Source of the DNA: Cytobacillus purgationiresistens
GTDB taxonomy: Bacteria > Bacillota > Bacilli > Bacillales > Cytobacillaceae
Assembly (NCBI RefSeq): GCF_030813235.1
Contig: NZ_JAUSUB010000004.1
Location: 186,001-250,000 of the forward strand
Direction: 5' to 3'
DNA length: 64,000 nt
Shown here: positions 11,816-21,419 of the stretch, piece by piece
Layout: the number at the start of each line of letters is the position of its first letter
How positions within the stretch are numbered: position 1 is the stretch's first letter
Program-made: the position numbers and the translations under genes
Notes under the pieces: generated by a model
Told to the model about the DNA's origin: nothing
What the model saw: the letters and a program-made list of their open reading frames with translations, nothing else
The model's database searches: none

Positions 11816-12097
11816 TTATTTAATATAAATCACTTGATCAATTTTACCTTCTAATAATATTTCTTCCGGTAAAATCGTTTTTATTACAAATGCATTTCCT
11901 TTTACCAGTAACTGCCCTTGTTTTAATAGCAGTCTGAGCTCTTTATCTGAAAACGCAAGAAGGCCACGGTGGTTCTCGATATAAATATGGATTTGTCCAA
12001 TCATCGTTATTCTGGGCAAATCCATCATGACATCTTGAGGAAGTTCCATATTATTTGTCATCCAGCTACGTAAGAGATGTCCCCACTTTTTTGCCAT
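11816..12097 (-). CDS. yqfC: Sporulation protein YqfC
   Basis: Small (93 aa) sporulation protein of the YabP/YqfC family. Reads MAKKWGHLLRSWMTNNMELP, then PRITMIGQIHIYIENHRGLL and a beta-rich C-terminus. I chose this ATG over one 7 codons upstream because the only Shine-Dalgarno site, AAAGGGGG, lies about 10 nt before it. That site is inside the 3' arm of a terminator-like hairpin whose T-tract runs straight into the ATG (see 12104-12147). A 145-nt gap separates it from yqfD. Confidence 0.9.
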   Translation of the reverse strand: MAKKWGHLLRSWMTNNMELPQDVMMDLPRITMIGQIHIYIENHRGLLAFSDKELRLLLKQGQLLVKGNAFVIKTILPEEILLEGKIDQVIYIK

Positions 12098-12103
12098 AAA
12101 AAA

Positions 12104-12147
12104 AGAACCCCCTTTCATCTCATATGTATGAAATGAAAAGGGGTTCT
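12104..12147 (-). terminator. Hairpin overlapping the yqfC ribosome binding site
   Basis: On the minus strand AGAACCCCTTTTCATTTCAT pairs with ATGAGATGAAAGGGGGTTCT (two small imperfections) around a four-base ACAT loop. A T7 run follows and ends at the yqfC ATG. It looks like the terminator of the nfeD-floA-yqfB unit, yet its 3' arm contains GGGGG, the only ribosome site for yqfC. A full-length read-through message would therefore hide that site. Confidence 0.8.
12122..12130 (-). promoter_or_regulatory. Candidate sigma-E -10 element in the hairpin loop
   Basis: CATACATAT on the minus strand resembles the sigma-E -10 consensus CATACANT. Transcription starting about 7 nt downstream would leave out the 5' arm and free the yqfC ribosome site. 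No convincing -35 (ATA) is visible at the expected distance, where the sequence is GGTGCTAGA, so this is a suggestion only. Confidence 0.4.
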
Positions 12148-12173
12148 AGCACCTTTTTTCAAGGCAAATATCA

Positions 12174-12719
12174 TTATTTTCTCTTCATCGACCGATGAGG
12201 GTTCATGGATCGAGGCGGTCCAAGTATTTCTGACCATATGATCCCATCCACCAGTTTTTGATCTTTAATGGACATTGAAGGCTTGCTTACAGTACTTGAT
12301 ATCGGAGAGGTTACTCCTTGCGATTCAGTTGATGCTAAGAAAGCACTCGCTTTTTTCGCCGCCTGCTGCCGTTGCTTTCGTAACGCAGCAATCTTTTCCT
12401 CCGCTTCCTTCTTACGATCTGTAAATTCATGCTCAATTTTATCAGAAATATCTTTAGCGTATTCCCTCACTTGTTCTTCACTTATATCAACAAGCGTCGC
12501 TTCAGCATGTCTTGATTGTCTTGTTTGTCTCGGTTTCCTAGTTTCTTCCATCCGTCTGCTCTCTTGAGGCAGTGGATCTAGATCCGGCTCTGGCTCTGGC
12601 TGCTTTTGAGGCTGCCTTTGTTGTTTCTGCTGTTCTTTTTTATTCTTATTACCGAATAAAGAAGTCAGGATCCCGATAATAAAGATAATCAGAATTGGAT
12701 TATCGAGTAAAAATTCCAT
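12174..12719 (-). CDS. yqfB: YqfB-like membrane-anchored protein
   Basis: 181 residues: one N-terminal membrane helix (NPILIIFIIGILTSLFG, about 7-23), then a highly polar Gln/Pro/Arg-rich stretch (about 25-75), an EKIAALRKQRQQAA coiled segment, and a conserved-looking C-terminus LVDGIIWSEILGPPRS. The position directly after floA is that of yqfB in B. subtilis, so the symbol is positional. No function is known. An origin as a partner of the flotillin-like FloA/NfeD pair is inference from the operon. Confidence 0.7.
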   Translation of the reverse strand: MEFLLDNPILIIFIIGILTSLFGNKNKKEQQKQQRQPQKQPEPEPDLDPLPQESRRMEETRKPRQTRQSRHAEATLVDISEEQVREYAKDISDKIEHEFTDRKKEAEEKIAALRKQRQQAAKKASAFLASTESQGVTSPISSTVSKPSMSIKDQKLVDGIIWSEILGPPRSMNPHRSMKRK

Positions 12720-12764
12720 GAAGAGTAATCCTCCCTTCTAAGGGATTGTTGAAAATAAGAATGA

Positions 12765-13766
12765 TTAGTCATTCTTAGGTCCTTTTTTAGAATCATCGGA
12801 CACTTTACTAATAGAATCCCTCATATCTGTATCTGCAGTGATATTCTGGATGTTCATATAATCCATTACACCAATATTTCCTGATTTAAGCGCATCTGCC
12901 ATTGCTAAAGGAACTTGAGATTCTGCTTCCACAACTTTCGCTCTCATTTCTTCAACTTTCGCTTTCATTTCTTGCTCTTTCGCTACAGCCATTGCACGAC
13001 GTTCTTCCGCTTTCGCTTGGGCAATATTTTTATCAGCCTCAGCTTGCTCTGTCTGCAATTCTGCCCCGATATTTTTTCCGATATCAACATCCGCGATATC
13101 AATGGATAAGATTTCAAATGCTGTTCCTGCGTCAAGTCCTTTTGCCAAAACTGTCTGTGAGATCATATCAGGGTTTTCAAGTACTTCTGTATGTCTTTTT
13201 GATGAACCGATTGTAGAGACAATCCCTTCACCTACACGTGCGATAATTGTTTCTTCACCTGCACCACCGACTAGGCGATCAATATTAGCTCTTACTGTAA
13301 TTTTCGCTTTTGCTTTTACTTCAATACCATTAATGGCAACACCTGAAATAAATGGTGTTTCGATTACTTTCGGGTTTACACTCATTTGTACGGCTTCAAG
13401 CACGTCACGTCCTGCTAAGTCAATGGCAGCACTGCGTTCAAAGCTTAATTCCATATTCGCACGATGAGCGGCAATTAATGCATTTACCACACGGTCAACA
13501 TTACCGCCAGCTAAGTAATGGCTCTCAAGCTGATTGTTTGTAACATCTAAACCGGCTTTATGCGCTTTAATTAGAGGGTTAATTACTCTATTCGGAATTA
13601 CCCGACGTAATCTCATCCCGATAAGTGTGAAAATGCTTACTTTCACGCCTGCTGCTAATGCTGAAATCCACAGCATTACTGGTACGAATGTAAATAATAC
13701 TGCTAATAGTATAATCGCTAAAATAACGATTACTACTGTAAAAATAGAAACTGGATCTAAAGCCAT
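12765..13766 (-). CDS. floA: Flotillin-like protein FloA
   Basis: Scaffold protein of bacterial membrane microdomains (YqfA/FloA). 333 residues with a hairpin-like hydrophobic N-terminus ([15 protein letters not shown] and [11 protein letters not shown], about 11-42), a PHB-like domain, and an Ala/Glu coiled coil (about 235-295: [20 protein letters not shown]). The second gene of the nfeD-floA-yqfB unit, which has a sigma-W promoter in front. ATG preceded by AGGAGGCAATTAC. Confidence 0.96.
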   Translation of the reverse strand: MALDPVSIFTVVIVILAIILLAVLFTFVPVMLWISALAAGVKVSIFTLIGMRLRRVIPNRVINPLIKAHKAGLDVTNNQLESHYLAGGNVDRVVNALIAAHRANMELSFERSAAIDLAGRDVLEAVQMSVNPKVIETPFISGVAINGIEVKAKAKITVRANIDRLVGGAGEETIIARVGEGIVSTIGSSKRHTEVLENPDMISQTVLAKGLDAGTAFEILSIDIADVDIGKNIGAELQTEQAEADKNIAQAKAEERRAMAVAKEQEMKAKVEEMRAKVVEAESQVPLAMADALKSGNIGVMDYMNIQNITADTDMRDSISKVSDDSKKGPKND

Positions 13767-13785
13767 GTAATTGCCTCCTGTAAAA

Positions 13786-15111
13786 TTATTTATTTAAATT
13801 CGGTATTTCTCTTACTACGACGCGAGTGCCTTCTGCTTTCACAACCCTGACCTTCGCATCCTTCAAAATGAAACCGCCTTCACTGACGACATCAATTCTT
13901 TCATTTTCAATCACAACAGTACCTGATGGACGGAGCCCCGTCAAAGCATAACCCTCCATGCCAACAAGTTCTGACCGGGTTTTATTAGAAATATAGCCTT
14001 TTTCCGTATGTGTGGAATCACTTAGAATGAGCTTCTTAAAAAATTTCATCTTTTTACCAAACACCTTTACCATTAAGATAGATGCCACAATCGCAACCAC
14101 CATTGCGATTAAAATGGAAATCCCCATATGAAGAACATTGCCGCCAGCCATAAACAAACTGCCTATAATAGCTGCCACTCCTAGTACACCAGCAATGCCA
14201 CCCGGCAGGAAAATCTCCGCGATAATTAAGCCAATTCCAATAATAAATAATATTAATGATTCATATCCTGCTAAACCAGCTACGAGATGACCATAAAAGA
14301 ATAAAGAGAGAGCAGATAACCCCATAAAACCTGGTATTCCAAATCCGGGAGAATAAAGCTCTAATATAAGACCGAGACTGCCAATTGAGAGAAGGATCGG
14401 TACAATTACCGGATGTGTGATGAGCCGAGCAATCTTTTCCGCAAAGCTCTCTTCCACCATGCGTATTTCTGCATTTTCATAACCAAGATGCTTTAATAAT
14501 TCAGCTCTTGTCTCAAAAGTTCCTTCAGAATAGTCGACTTCCAAAGCCTGACTAGCAGTTAAAGTCAGCAGTTTCCCTTCAGGTGCACCAAGCTCAGGTA
14601 AATCTACTGAGTCGTCCGCCATTGCCTGAGCAATGATTGGGTCTCTTCCACTTTGTTCAGCAGCCGCTGTCATTGCTGACAACCATGCAGATACAGCTTT
14701 TTGATCCGCTGTATTTCCCTGCTGATCAATAATCGCTGCTGACCCCATCGTTGCTCCCGGTACCATATAAATTTCATCCATATTCAACGAAATATATGCA
14801 CCTGCGGATAGTGCTTGTTTATTCACAAAAGAAATTGTCTTTATATCTGTTGAAGAGAGCATGCGACCAATTTTCCCTGCTGCGTCTACTTCGCCGCCTG
14901 GAGTGTTCACTTCAAAAATGATTGCGGAAGCATTTTCTTCCTCAGCCGTTTGCACTGCTCTGCTTAAGAAAGAAAATAATCCTTTTTCAACTGTCTCTTC
15001 AAATGGGACGATATAGACAACTTCATTATTAGCATTTCCTTTAAATGGGATTACTAATAAAATTAACGCACTAAGAAACGAAAGGATGATGGCAAGCTTT
15101 CTGAATTTCAA
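13786..15111 (-). CDS. nfeD: NfeD-family membrane serine protease-like protein
   Basis: YqeZ-type NfeD1b protein: signal segment ([18 protein letters not shown]), ClpP-like serine-protease domain ([29 protein letters not shown]), four to five membrane helices, and a C-terminal soluble OB-like NfeD domain. I start at the TTG preceded by AAAGGAGGGAAAGAG, giving 441 aa, close to the family's 437. A start 26 codons upstream has no ribosome site. Known: NfeD proteins pair with flotillins (floA follows by 19 nt). The sigma-W promoter upstream implies envelope-stress induction. Confidence 0.93.
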   Translation of the reverse strand: MKFRKLAIILSFLSALILLVIPFKGNANNEVVYIVPFEETVEKGLFSFLSRAVQTAEEENASAIIFEVNTPGGEVDAAGKIGRMLSSTDIKTISFVNKQALSAGAYISLNMDEIYMVPGATMGSAAIIDQQGNTADQKAVSAWLSAMTAAAEQSGRDPIIAQAMADDSVDLPELGAPEGKLLTLTASQALEVDYSEGTFETRAELLKHLGYENAEIRMVEESFAEKIARLITHPVIVPILLSIGSLGLILELYSPGFGIPGFMGLSALSLFFYGHLVAGLAGYESLILFIIGIGLIIAEIFLPGGIAGVLGVAAIIGSLFMAGGNVLHMGISILIAMVVAIVASILMVKVFGKKMKFFKKLILSDSTHTEKGYISNKTRSELVGMEGYALTGLRPSGTVVIENERIDVVSEGGFILKDAKVRVVKAEGTRVVVREIPNLNK

Positions 15112-15150
15112 CTCTTTCCCTCCTTTCTTTCTAATTAACCCTTCACATTT

Positions 15151-15178
15151 TATACGGTTATATATAAAAAAGGTTTCA
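15151..15178 (-). promoter_or_regulatory. Sigma-W promoter of nfeD-floA-yqfB
   Basis: TGAAAC (15178-15173), 16 nt, CGTATA (15156-15151) on the minus strand, about 40 nt upstream of the nfeD start. This matches the sigma-W consensus TGAAAC-N16-CGTA exactly, and the orthologous operon is a known sigma-W target in B. subtilis. Confidence 0.9.
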
Positions 15179-15341
15179 AAACTCAGCAAACTTTTTCATC
15201 ATTATTTATTTATACTATTTATTGTACATGAATCCTATATTGATTAACAGGGAAAACCGGTAGAAATAAAGGGTTTTTACAGCTATCATAAAAAGATGAG
15301 TTTTTCATTTGCTATCTTTATCATTTCATAAAAAACAATAA

Positions 15342-15370
15342 AAAGACCGTGAGCGAATGCTACGGTCTTT
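15342..15370 (-). terminator. Terminator after yqeY
   Basis: AAAGACCGT/ACGGTCTTTTT stem-loop with T-run on the minus strand, just past the yqeY stop. It insulates the rpsU-yqeY unit from the sigma-W operon. Confidence 0.85.
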
Positions 15371-15383
15371 CGTACATCATTTT

Positions 15384-15827
15384 TTATGAAAGGTGTTGTT
15401 GTACAAGTTTATTAATTAGTGATCCATCTGCCTTGCCCTTTAATTTGGGCATAATAGCAGCCATCACTTTACCCATGTCAGCTTTTGTGGAAGCGCCTGT
15501 CTCCGAAATCGTTTCTTCAACGATTTTTGATACTTCTTCTTCTGATAACTGTTTAGGCATATATAAATCTACGTACTGTAATTCAGTACGAATTTTTTCA
15601 ACAAGGTCTTCACGACCTGCTTTGTTAAATTCATGGAGGGAATCCTTGCGTTGTTTAACTTCGCGAGAAAGGACAGTTAACTCCTGATCTGCGGTTAGCT
15701 CAGTTCCAAGCTTAATCCCTTCATTTTGCAATGAAGCTTTGATCATCCGAATAACAGTGAGTTTTTCTTTTTCTTTATTCCTCATCGCTTGTTTCATATC
15801 TTCATTTAAACGCTCGAGAAGACTCAA
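15384..15827 (-). CDS. yqeY: GatB/YqeY domain protein
   Basis: 147-residue helical protein related to the tail domain of the GatB amidotransferase subunit; proposed to bind tRNA, physiological role unclear. [20 protein letters not shown] start and the [21 protein letters not shown]-terminal motif are typical. Lies 16 nt after rpsU, forming the conserved rpsU-yqeY pair. Confidence 0.95.
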   Translation of the reverse strand: MSLLERLNEDMKQAMRNKEKEKLTVIRMIKASLQNEGIKLGTELTADQELTVLSREVKQRKDSLHEFNKAGREDLVEKIRTELQYVDLYMPKQLSEEEVSKIVEETISETGASTKADMGKVMAAIMPKLKGKADGSLINKLVQQHLS

Positions 15828-15843
15828 TTACATACACCCTCTC

Positions 15844-16017
15844 TTAGAACTTGCGCTTTCTTGCAGCTTCAGACTTTTTCTTACGTTTAATACTAGGTTT
15901 TTCGTAGAATTCGCGCTTTCTTGCTTCTTGCAAAGTACCAGTTTTAGATACTGAACGTTTGAAGCGACGAAGAGCATCTTCAAGCGATTCGTTTTTACGA
16001 ACGACGGTTTTAGACAT
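15844..16017 (-). CDS. rpsU: 30S ribosomal protein S21
   Basis: 57-residue, strongly basic bS21, needed on the 30S platform. I use the ATG of [20 protein letters not shown], which has GGAGGGAAAGAGA before it; an upstream extension of 10 codons is not part of the family. Confidence 0.97.
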   Translation of the reverse strand: MSKTVVRKNESLEDALRRFKRSVSKTGTLQEARKREFYEKPSIKRKKKSEAARKRKF

Positions 16018-16250
16018 TCTCTTTCCCTCCCTCCGAGCACAACACACTTACATTAGAAACATGGAATACCATGTACTTTGCAATTATAATATAACAGCGT
16101 TTGAAGGTCAACTGTAATTCGCCCTGTGCACAAGTTTGTTTTTAATTTATCCTAAATCACACGCATTTATATTTTTTTTTGTCTTTTTTCCTTCCTATGC
16201 ATGTCCGCTGGGAGTCGCCCATATTAATTAAATGTAGGAGGGGAGAGAGC

Positions 16251-17171
16251 TTGGGTCAAATATTAGTTTTTTTACTGCTAATTGGCATTTTTATTTTCGG
16301 AATGACGTTGCTTAGGAAAGCCCTTTTTCATTTATCAGGAGAATCAACTAAAAGATGGCTAACTGCTTTTACCAGCAATCCCCTAAAGGGATTTTTCATT
16401 GGCATAGTGATTACAGCTATTATGCAGAGTAGTTCGGCTGTCATGGTCATTACCATTGGTTTAGTGGCGGCAGGACTCCTCACATTTCCACAATCAATTG
16501 GCATCATTTTAGGTACAAATATCGGAACAACCATCACCACTGAGCTCATTACCTTTAATATAGAATCCTTTCTCATTCCCATTGCTTTAACTGGCTGCGT
16601 TTTGGCCTTTATGAAATATAAACAGTTACAAAGCATCGGTATTGGCCTATTAGGGATCTCTTCTGTATTCGCTGCTATGAGGGGGTTTGAATACCTAGCT
16701 ATTTCCATTAAAGAAACCCCGTGGATAAATGAGGTCCTTCTTACGCTTGATGGAAGTCATTTTTATGCAGTGTTAGCTGGTGTTATCATCACTGCCATTA
16801 TCCAATCTAGCACTGCAGCAACAGGAATGATCATGGGCCTCTTAACTGCAGGTGCAATGAACTTAGATACGGGAATCGCTATCATGCTCGGTGCGAATAT
16901 CGGCACATGTGCAGATGCTTTGTTAGCGGCGATTGGGGCGGGCAGAGAAGCCAAGCTCACTGCTTATGCCCATATTTGGTTAAACTTCATTGGGGTTGCC
17001 TTATTCTTTCCGTTTATCAACATCTTAGGAGAAATCGGAATGCATGCTGCCAATCAAATAGATGTCCAATTGGCTCATGTCAGCGTTTTATTCAACGTGA
17101 TTACATCACTGTTCGTGCTTCCGTTTGCCCACCGGTTCAGCAGCTTCATTATTAAATTGCATGACCGTTAA
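16251..17171 (+). CDS. yqeW: Na/Pi-cotransporter family protein
   Basis: PNaS-family membrane transporter, 306 residues, about eight hydrophobic helices. The internal duplication diagnostic of sodium-phosphate symporters is visible: QSSSAVMVIT (first half) and QSSTAATGMI (second half), each followed by a GTNIGTT / GANIGTC motif. TTG start behind AGGAGGGGAGAGAGC; a longer frame starting 24 codons earlier lacks a ribosome site. Plus-strand singleton among minus-strand genes, as yqeW in B. subtilis. Confidence 0.9.
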   Translation: MGQILVFLLLIGIFIFGMTLLRKALFHLSGESTKRWLTAFTSNPLKGFFIGIVITAIMQSSSAVMVITIGLVAAGLLTFPQSIGIILGTNIGTTITTELITFNIESFLIPIALTGCVLAFMKYKQLQSIGIGLLGISSVFAAMRGFEYLAISIKETPWINEVLLTLDGSHFYAVLAGVIITAIIQSSTAATGMIMGLLTAGAMNLDTGIAIMLGANIGTCADALLAAIGAGREAKLTAYAHIWLNFIGVALFFPFINILGEIGMHAANQIDVQLAHVSVLFNVITSLFVLPFAHRFSSFIIKLHDR

Positions 17172-17197
17172 GCTATTCTATAAGTAACAACCAAAAA

Positions 17198-17224
17198 AGG
17201 CTGTCGACAGAGTCTCGACAGCCT
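17198..17224 (-). terminator. Terminator after deoC
   Basis: AGGCTGTCGA/TCGACAGCCTTTTTT on the minus strand, immediately downstream of deoC and between convergent yqeW and deoC. Confidence 0.8.
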
Positions 17225-17255
17225 AACTGCACCTATAGAGGCGCTGCTTTTTTCA

Positions 17256-17927
17256 TTAGTAATCTGAATCACTTGTTAATCCTTGTACAATAGCAATCCC
17301 CGAGCTGGCACCAATTCGAGTTGCTCCAGCATCAATCAATTTTTGTACATCTTCAGCACTGCGCACTCCGCCTGATGCTTTCACACCGATATCAGGGCCT
17401 ACTGTTTTTCTCATCAATTTAATATCTTCGACGGTTGCACCACCTGTGGAAAATCCAGTTGATGTTTTAACATAATCTGCGCCAGATTTTACAGATAGCT
17501 CACAGGCTGTGACTTTTTCTTCGTCCGTTAGTAAACAGGTTTCAATGATTACTTTTGTCAAAGCCTTACCTGCTGCCGCTTCTACAACCGAGTGGATATC
17601 TTTTGCCACAAGTGTGAGGTCAGCACTTTTTAAGGCTCCAATATTAATGACCATATCAACTTCTGTCGCACCGTTTTCGATGGCATTTCTCGTCTCATAC
17701 GCTTTTACTTCAGAAGAGTTTGCGCCTAATGGAAAACCAATAACCGTGCAAACCTTTACATCTGTACCAGCTAGGAGCTCACTTGAGAGCTTGACCCATG
17801 CAGGATTTACACATACTGAAGCAAACTTAAATTCTTTTGCTTCCTCACATAGTTTTTCAATTTGTTCTTGTTTTGTATCTGCCTTTAATAATGTATGATC
17901 AATCATTTTTGCGATATTCAAAGTCAT
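17256..17927 (-). CDS. deoC: Deoxyribose-phosphate aldolase
   Basis: Cleaves 2-deoxyribose-5-phosphate to glyceraldehyde-3-phosphate and acetaldehyde in deoxynucleoside catabolism. 223 residues, TIM barrel. The Schiff-base lysine lies in [26 protein letters not shown] and the C-terminal [12 protein letters not shown] phosphate-binding motifs are also present. The ATG at 17927 has AAGGAG four nt before it; the TTG one codon earlier is too close to that site. Confidence 0.95.
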   Translation of the reverse strand: MTLNIAKMIDHTLLKADTKQEQIEKLCEEAKEFKFASVCVNPAWVKLSSELLAGTDVKVCTVIGFPLGANSSEVKAYETRNAIENGATEVDMVINIGALKSADLTLVAKDIHSVVEAAAGKALTKVIIETCLLTDEEKVTACELSVKSGADYVKTSTGFSTGGATVEDIKLMRKTVGPDIGVKASGGVRSAEDVQKLIDAGATRIGASSGIAIVQGLTSDSDY

Positions 17928-18025
17928 CAAACTCCTTCCAATATTATATGTAGTTGTACGTACCTCATCATACCATCTAATTTTAAAAATATCGAGGGTA
18001 TTCTCAAAACATCAATTTTAGAAAA

Positions 18026-18237
18026 AGGCTGTTTTCGTATACTTTGTTGCTTTTCGCGAGGTAGTGGTTGATTTCCTCATCAAGTGCTCGCTTTCCGCGG
18101 GGCGGGTGACTTCTGCAGGCTCTCACCTGTCCCGCTGCTCCCTCAGGACCCTCCACACCCGTTCCAATCAACTTTGTTATCAATGGTTTGTCTTATCAAA
18201 ACCTATGAAAAAACAACAATCTTTTAGAAAACAGCCT
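18026..18237. mobile_element. 212-bp MITE-like element (repeat family B)
   Basis: The gap 17928-18299 is filled mainly by this element. The ends are AGGCTGTTTTC and its complement GAAAACAGCCT, and the similarity extends inward (TTTGTTG... versus ATTGTTG...). Inside, TGGTTGAT..ATCAA and the GC-rich core CGCTTTCCGCGGGGCGGGTGA...CCCGCTGCTCCC form further partial palindromes. There is no ORF. Elements with the same core are, from memory, widespread between genes in Bacillus. I see no transposase and no clear target duplication. Confidence 0.65.
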
Positions 18238-18264
18238 AGAAAAAAGACCAAATCACAAGTAACA

Positions 18265-18298
18265 AAAAAGGAATTACCAGTTAAGGTAATTCCTTTTT
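18265..18298 (-). terminator. Terminator after mtaB
   Basis: AAAAAGGAATTACC/GGTAATTCCTTTTTT, symmetric stem with T-runs on both strands, directly past the mtaB stop. Confidence 0.88.
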
Positions 18299-18299
18299 A

Positions 18300-19643
18300 T
18301 TATACAGCTGCCCCTTCAATTTCATCCATCACGCGAACGAATTGACCTTCATTATAAGGATAGCCTGATTTAGTGATTTTTACTTTTACAATTTGACCAA
18401 CCATTGCTTCTGAAGCTGGAAGAATGACTTTTAGATAATTATCCGAGTATCCAACATATAAATCGCTGCCTGTCGCTTCTTTATATGGTTCTTCAGGAAT
18501 CACTTCAAGTACATCATTCTCAAATTGGCTCGCATATTCCTTAGCTAGCTGATCAGATAAGCTGATGAGGCGATGAACGCGTTCATTTTTGATTTCTTCA
18601 TCAATTTGATCATCCATGCGCGCAGCAGGAGTGCCAGTCCGCTTTGAATAAGGAAATACATGGAGTTCCGAGAATTTATGCGCTTTTATAAAATTATATG
18701 TCTCCATAAACTCCTCTTCTGTTTCCCCTGGGAACCCTACGATGACATCTGAAGTCACAGCAAGACCTGGCAATACTTCTTTTAAACGTTGTAGGCGTTC
18801 TGCGAAAAATTCCATTGTGTACTTACGGCGCATCCTTTTTAACACTGTATTAGAACCAGATTGAATAGGGATATGAAGATGTCTAACAATTACGTTGGAC
18901 TGATCAATTACTTCTATCACTTCATCGGTAATTTGACTAGCTTCAATGGATGAGATACGAATCCTTTTTAACCCACTGACTTTGGTTTCTAAATCTTTCA
19001 ACAGCATTGCTAGGTTATAATCTTTTAAATCTTCACCATATCCGCCAGTATGAATACCCGTCAGCACGATTTCTTTATATCCAGCATCCACTAAGCTTTG
19101 TGCTTGGCGAATTACTTCTTCAGGATCTCTTGATCTCATTAAGCCGCGAGCCCATGGAATGATACAGAAGGTACAGAAATTATTACAGCCTTCTTGAATC
19201 TTTAATGATGCACGTGTCCGGTCAGTAAATGATGGTACATCTAATTCTTCATACACACGGTTTTTCATGATGTTACCTACACCATTAATCGGTTGGCGCT
19301 CTTGTTTAAATTGCTCAATATACTCAAGCATCTTCACACGATCTTGTGTGCCTACCACAATGTCCACTCCAGGAATGGCCATAATTTCTGCAGGAGAAGT
19401 TTGCGCATAACAGCCTGTTACACAAATAACCGCATCCGGATTTTTCCGAATGGCTCTTCTAATCACCTGACGACTTTTTTTATCGCCGGTATTTGTTACA
19501 GTACAGGTATTAATCACATAAACATCTGATGAAGTTTCGAAGTCTACTCGATCATAGCCTGTTTCTTTAAATAATTGCCAAATGGCTTCCGTTTCATAAT
19601 GGTTCACTTTACAGCCAAGTGTATGAAATGCTACTGCTGGCAT
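18300..19643 (-). CDS. mtaB: tRNA (N6-threonylcarbamoyladenosine-37) methylthiotransferase
   Basis: Radical-SAM enzyme converting t6A37 to ms2t6A37. 447 residues: N-terminal UPF0004 domain with Cys in TLGCKVNHYE, NTCTVT and GCYAQ (auxiliary cluster), radical-SAM motif CNNFCTFC (about 151-158), and a C-terminal TRAM domain. Last gene of the dnaJ-prmA-rsmE-mtaB group; 6-nt gap to rsmE. Confidence 0.95.
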   Translation of the reverse strand: MPAVAFHTLGCKVNHYETEAIWQLFKETGYDRVDFETSSDVYVINTCTVTNTGDKKSRQVIRRAIRKNPDAVICVTGCYAQTSPAEIMAIPGVDIVVGTQDRVKMLEYIEQFKQERQPINGVGNIMKNRVYEELDVPSFTDRTRASLKIQEGCNNFCTFCIIPWARGLMRSRDPEEVIRQAQSLVDAGYKEIVLTGIHTGGYGEDLKDYNLAMLLKDLETKVSGLKRIRISSIEASQITDEVIEVIDQSNVIVRHLHIPIQSGSNTVLKRMRRKYTMEFFAERLQRLKEVLPGLAVTSDVIVGFPGETEEEFMETYNFIKAHKFSELHVFPYSKRTGTPAARMDDQIDEEIKNERVHRLISLSDQLAKEYASQFENDVLEVIPEEPYKEATGSDLYVGYSDNYLKVILPASEAMVGQIVKVKITKSGYPYNEGQFVRVMDEIEGAAV

Positions 19644-19649
19644 ATTAAT

Positions 19650-20399
19650 TCACTCCATTAATTCAAAATGATACGAAACGGCTGCTAATACATAAAGAGG
19701 CGCCGTTTCTGTTCTTAAAATTCTAGGTCCTAATCCACAAGAGACAAATCCGTTTTTCTCTAATAAAGAGACTTCTTCCGTAGTCAGGCCACCCTCTGGA
19801 CCAAACACAATCATAAGTGATTGTCCTATATCCATCGATGAGATTGCTTTAGAAAAAGCAGAAGCTTCCCCCTGTTTTCCTTTTTCTTCAAAAGCGATCA
19901 ATTTGATATCATAGCTTTTGCTATGATCAAGAATCTCTTTTAAATTCAGCGGGCTATTGATTTCTGGAATGATTGTACGGTGGGATTGTTCAGATGCTTC
20001 CTTTGCAATCTTTTTCCATCGATCTAGCTTTTTCGCAGCCTTCTTCTCATCCCACTTTACAATTGAACGGGCTGATGTAAAAGGGATAAACCTATGTGCA
20101 CCTAATTCTGTTCCTTTTTGGATAATCCATTCAAGCTTATCCCCTTTAGGCAATCCGCTCACAATCGTCATATTGATTGGAAGTTCTGAAGAGCTCTCAA
20201 TCCATTGTACAACTTCAGCTTCTATGGATTCAGCGGTCATTTTCACAATTGTGCATTCGGCACTTTTTCCGTTAGGAGCAACACAGATAATTTTATCGTT
20301 TTGAGTCATTCTCATGACCCTATTGATATGATGAAAATCCTCGCCATTTATGGCAAAACGATTTTCGCTAATAACTCCGTTTACAAAATATCGCTGCAT
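19650..20399 (-). CDS. rsmE: 16S rRNA (uracil-1498-N3)-methyltransferase
   Basis: SPOUT-class methyltransferase for U1498 of 16S rRNA. 249 residues with an N-terminal PUA-like domain and the C-terminal knot motif VFGPEGGLTTEE plus GLGPRILRTETAPL. Sits between prmA and mtaB, all in ribosome/tRNA modification. Confidence 0.95.
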   Translation of the reverse strand: MQRYFVNGVISENRFAINGEDFHHINRVMRMTQNDKIICVAPNGKSAECTIVKMTAESIEAEVVQWIESSSELPINMTIVSGLPKGDKLEWIIQKGTELGAHRFIPFTSARSIVKWDEKKAAKKLDRWKKIAKEASEQSHRTIIPEINSPLNLKEILDHSKSYDIKLIAFEEKGKQGEASAFSKAISSMDIGQSLMIVFGPEGGLTTEEVSLLEKNGFVSCGLGPRILRTETAPLYVLAAVSYHFELME

Positions 20400-20461
20400 A
20401 TGAAATCCCTCACTAAACGAATAAATAGGGGGAACAAATTATGGCTTCCCCCTACCAACAA

Positions 20462-21400
20462 TTACTTTTTCTTTCCGATAATCGCAACCCAATCTTCCAT
20501 TTGAATCGTTTCAACAATGTCAAATCCTGCAGCTACAATTGCATCTTTTACATCTTGTTTTTTCTGTTGAATAATGCCAGATGCTATGAAGTAACCGCCT
20601 GTTTTAACAGCTCGAGCTACATCATCTGTAAAGCGCAGGATGACTTCAGCTAAAATATTAGCAACAACAACGTCAACTTGTTCATTTACACCATCTAATA
20701 AGTTGTTCTGGGACACATCGACACGATCATGCACCTTATTCAACTTAATATTAATTCTTGCAGAATTAACAGCCACTTCATCTAAGTCAAGGGCTTTCAC
20801 TTTCTCTGATCCAAGCATTGCAGCAGCAATACTTAGAACGCCAGAACCTGTACCGACGTCAATCACTTGGTCCCCATCCTGGATCGTTCTTTCAAGTGCT
20901 TGAATGCACATCACGGTCGTTGGGTGAGTCCCAGTTCCAAACGCCATTCCCGGATCAAGCTCAATAATTAACTCATCGCTGCTAACAGGTGTGTATTCTT
21001 CCCATGTCGGAACAATTGTAAATCTTTCCGATATCTTTACAGGGTGATAATACTTCTTCCACGCGGTAGCCCATTCCTCTTCATTCACTTCACTAATACT
21101 TACTTCATTCTTACCAATATCAATATTAAATAAAATCAAATTGTTAATCGCTTCTTTGATTTCTTCGACTGTTTCACCTAAGAAACTGTTGATTGGCAGA
21201 TAAGCTTTTACAATGACACCTTCTGTCGGGTAATCTTGCGGGTCGAGCTGGTAGATTTCGCCGAATTGATCCCTTCGTTCCTTAATTAGTTCGAATGGAT
21301 CCTCAATAACCACTCCACTTGCTCCGGCTTCATGCAAAATATTTGAAATCGGCTCTACTGCTTCATTTGTAGTATGAACACTAATTTCTGACCATTTCAC
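20462..21400 (-). CDS. prmA: Ribosomal protein L11 methyltransferase
   Basis: SAM-dependent trimethylation of L11. 312 residues; motif [14 protein letters not shown] and [10 protein letters not shown] (NPPY-like position). The GTG at 21400 has GGGAG eight nt upstream and gives [11 protein letters not shown], the family's N-terminus; the annotated-looking longer frame starts three codons earlier without spacing for a ribosome site. Follows dnaJ by 19 nt. Confidence 0.95.
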   Translation of the reverse strand: MKWSEISVHTTNEAVEPISNILHEAGASGVVIEDPFELIKERRDQFGEIYQLDPQDYPTEGVIVKAYLPINSFLGETVEEIKEAINNLILFNIDIGKNEVSISEVNEEEWATAWKKYYHPVKISERFTIVPTWEEYTPVSSDELIIELDPGMAFGTGTHPTTVMCIQALERTIQDGDQVIDVGTGSGVLSIAAAMLGSEKVKALDLDEVAVNSARINIKLNKVHDRVDVSQNNLLDGVNEQVDVVVANILAEVILRFTDDVARAVKTGGYFIASGIIQQKKQDVKDAIVAAGFDIVETIQMEDWVAIIGKKK

Positions 21401-21419
21401 TACTACCACTCCCTAATTC

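Noticed and set aside
12902-13216. Long plus-strand ORFs inside floA and elsewhere opposite coding genes
   Set aside because: Shadow frames caused by codon bias of the real gene on the other strand.
18064-18345. 93-codon plus-strand ORF
   Set aside because: Lies across the MITE-like element, a terminator and the mtaB end; no start signal.
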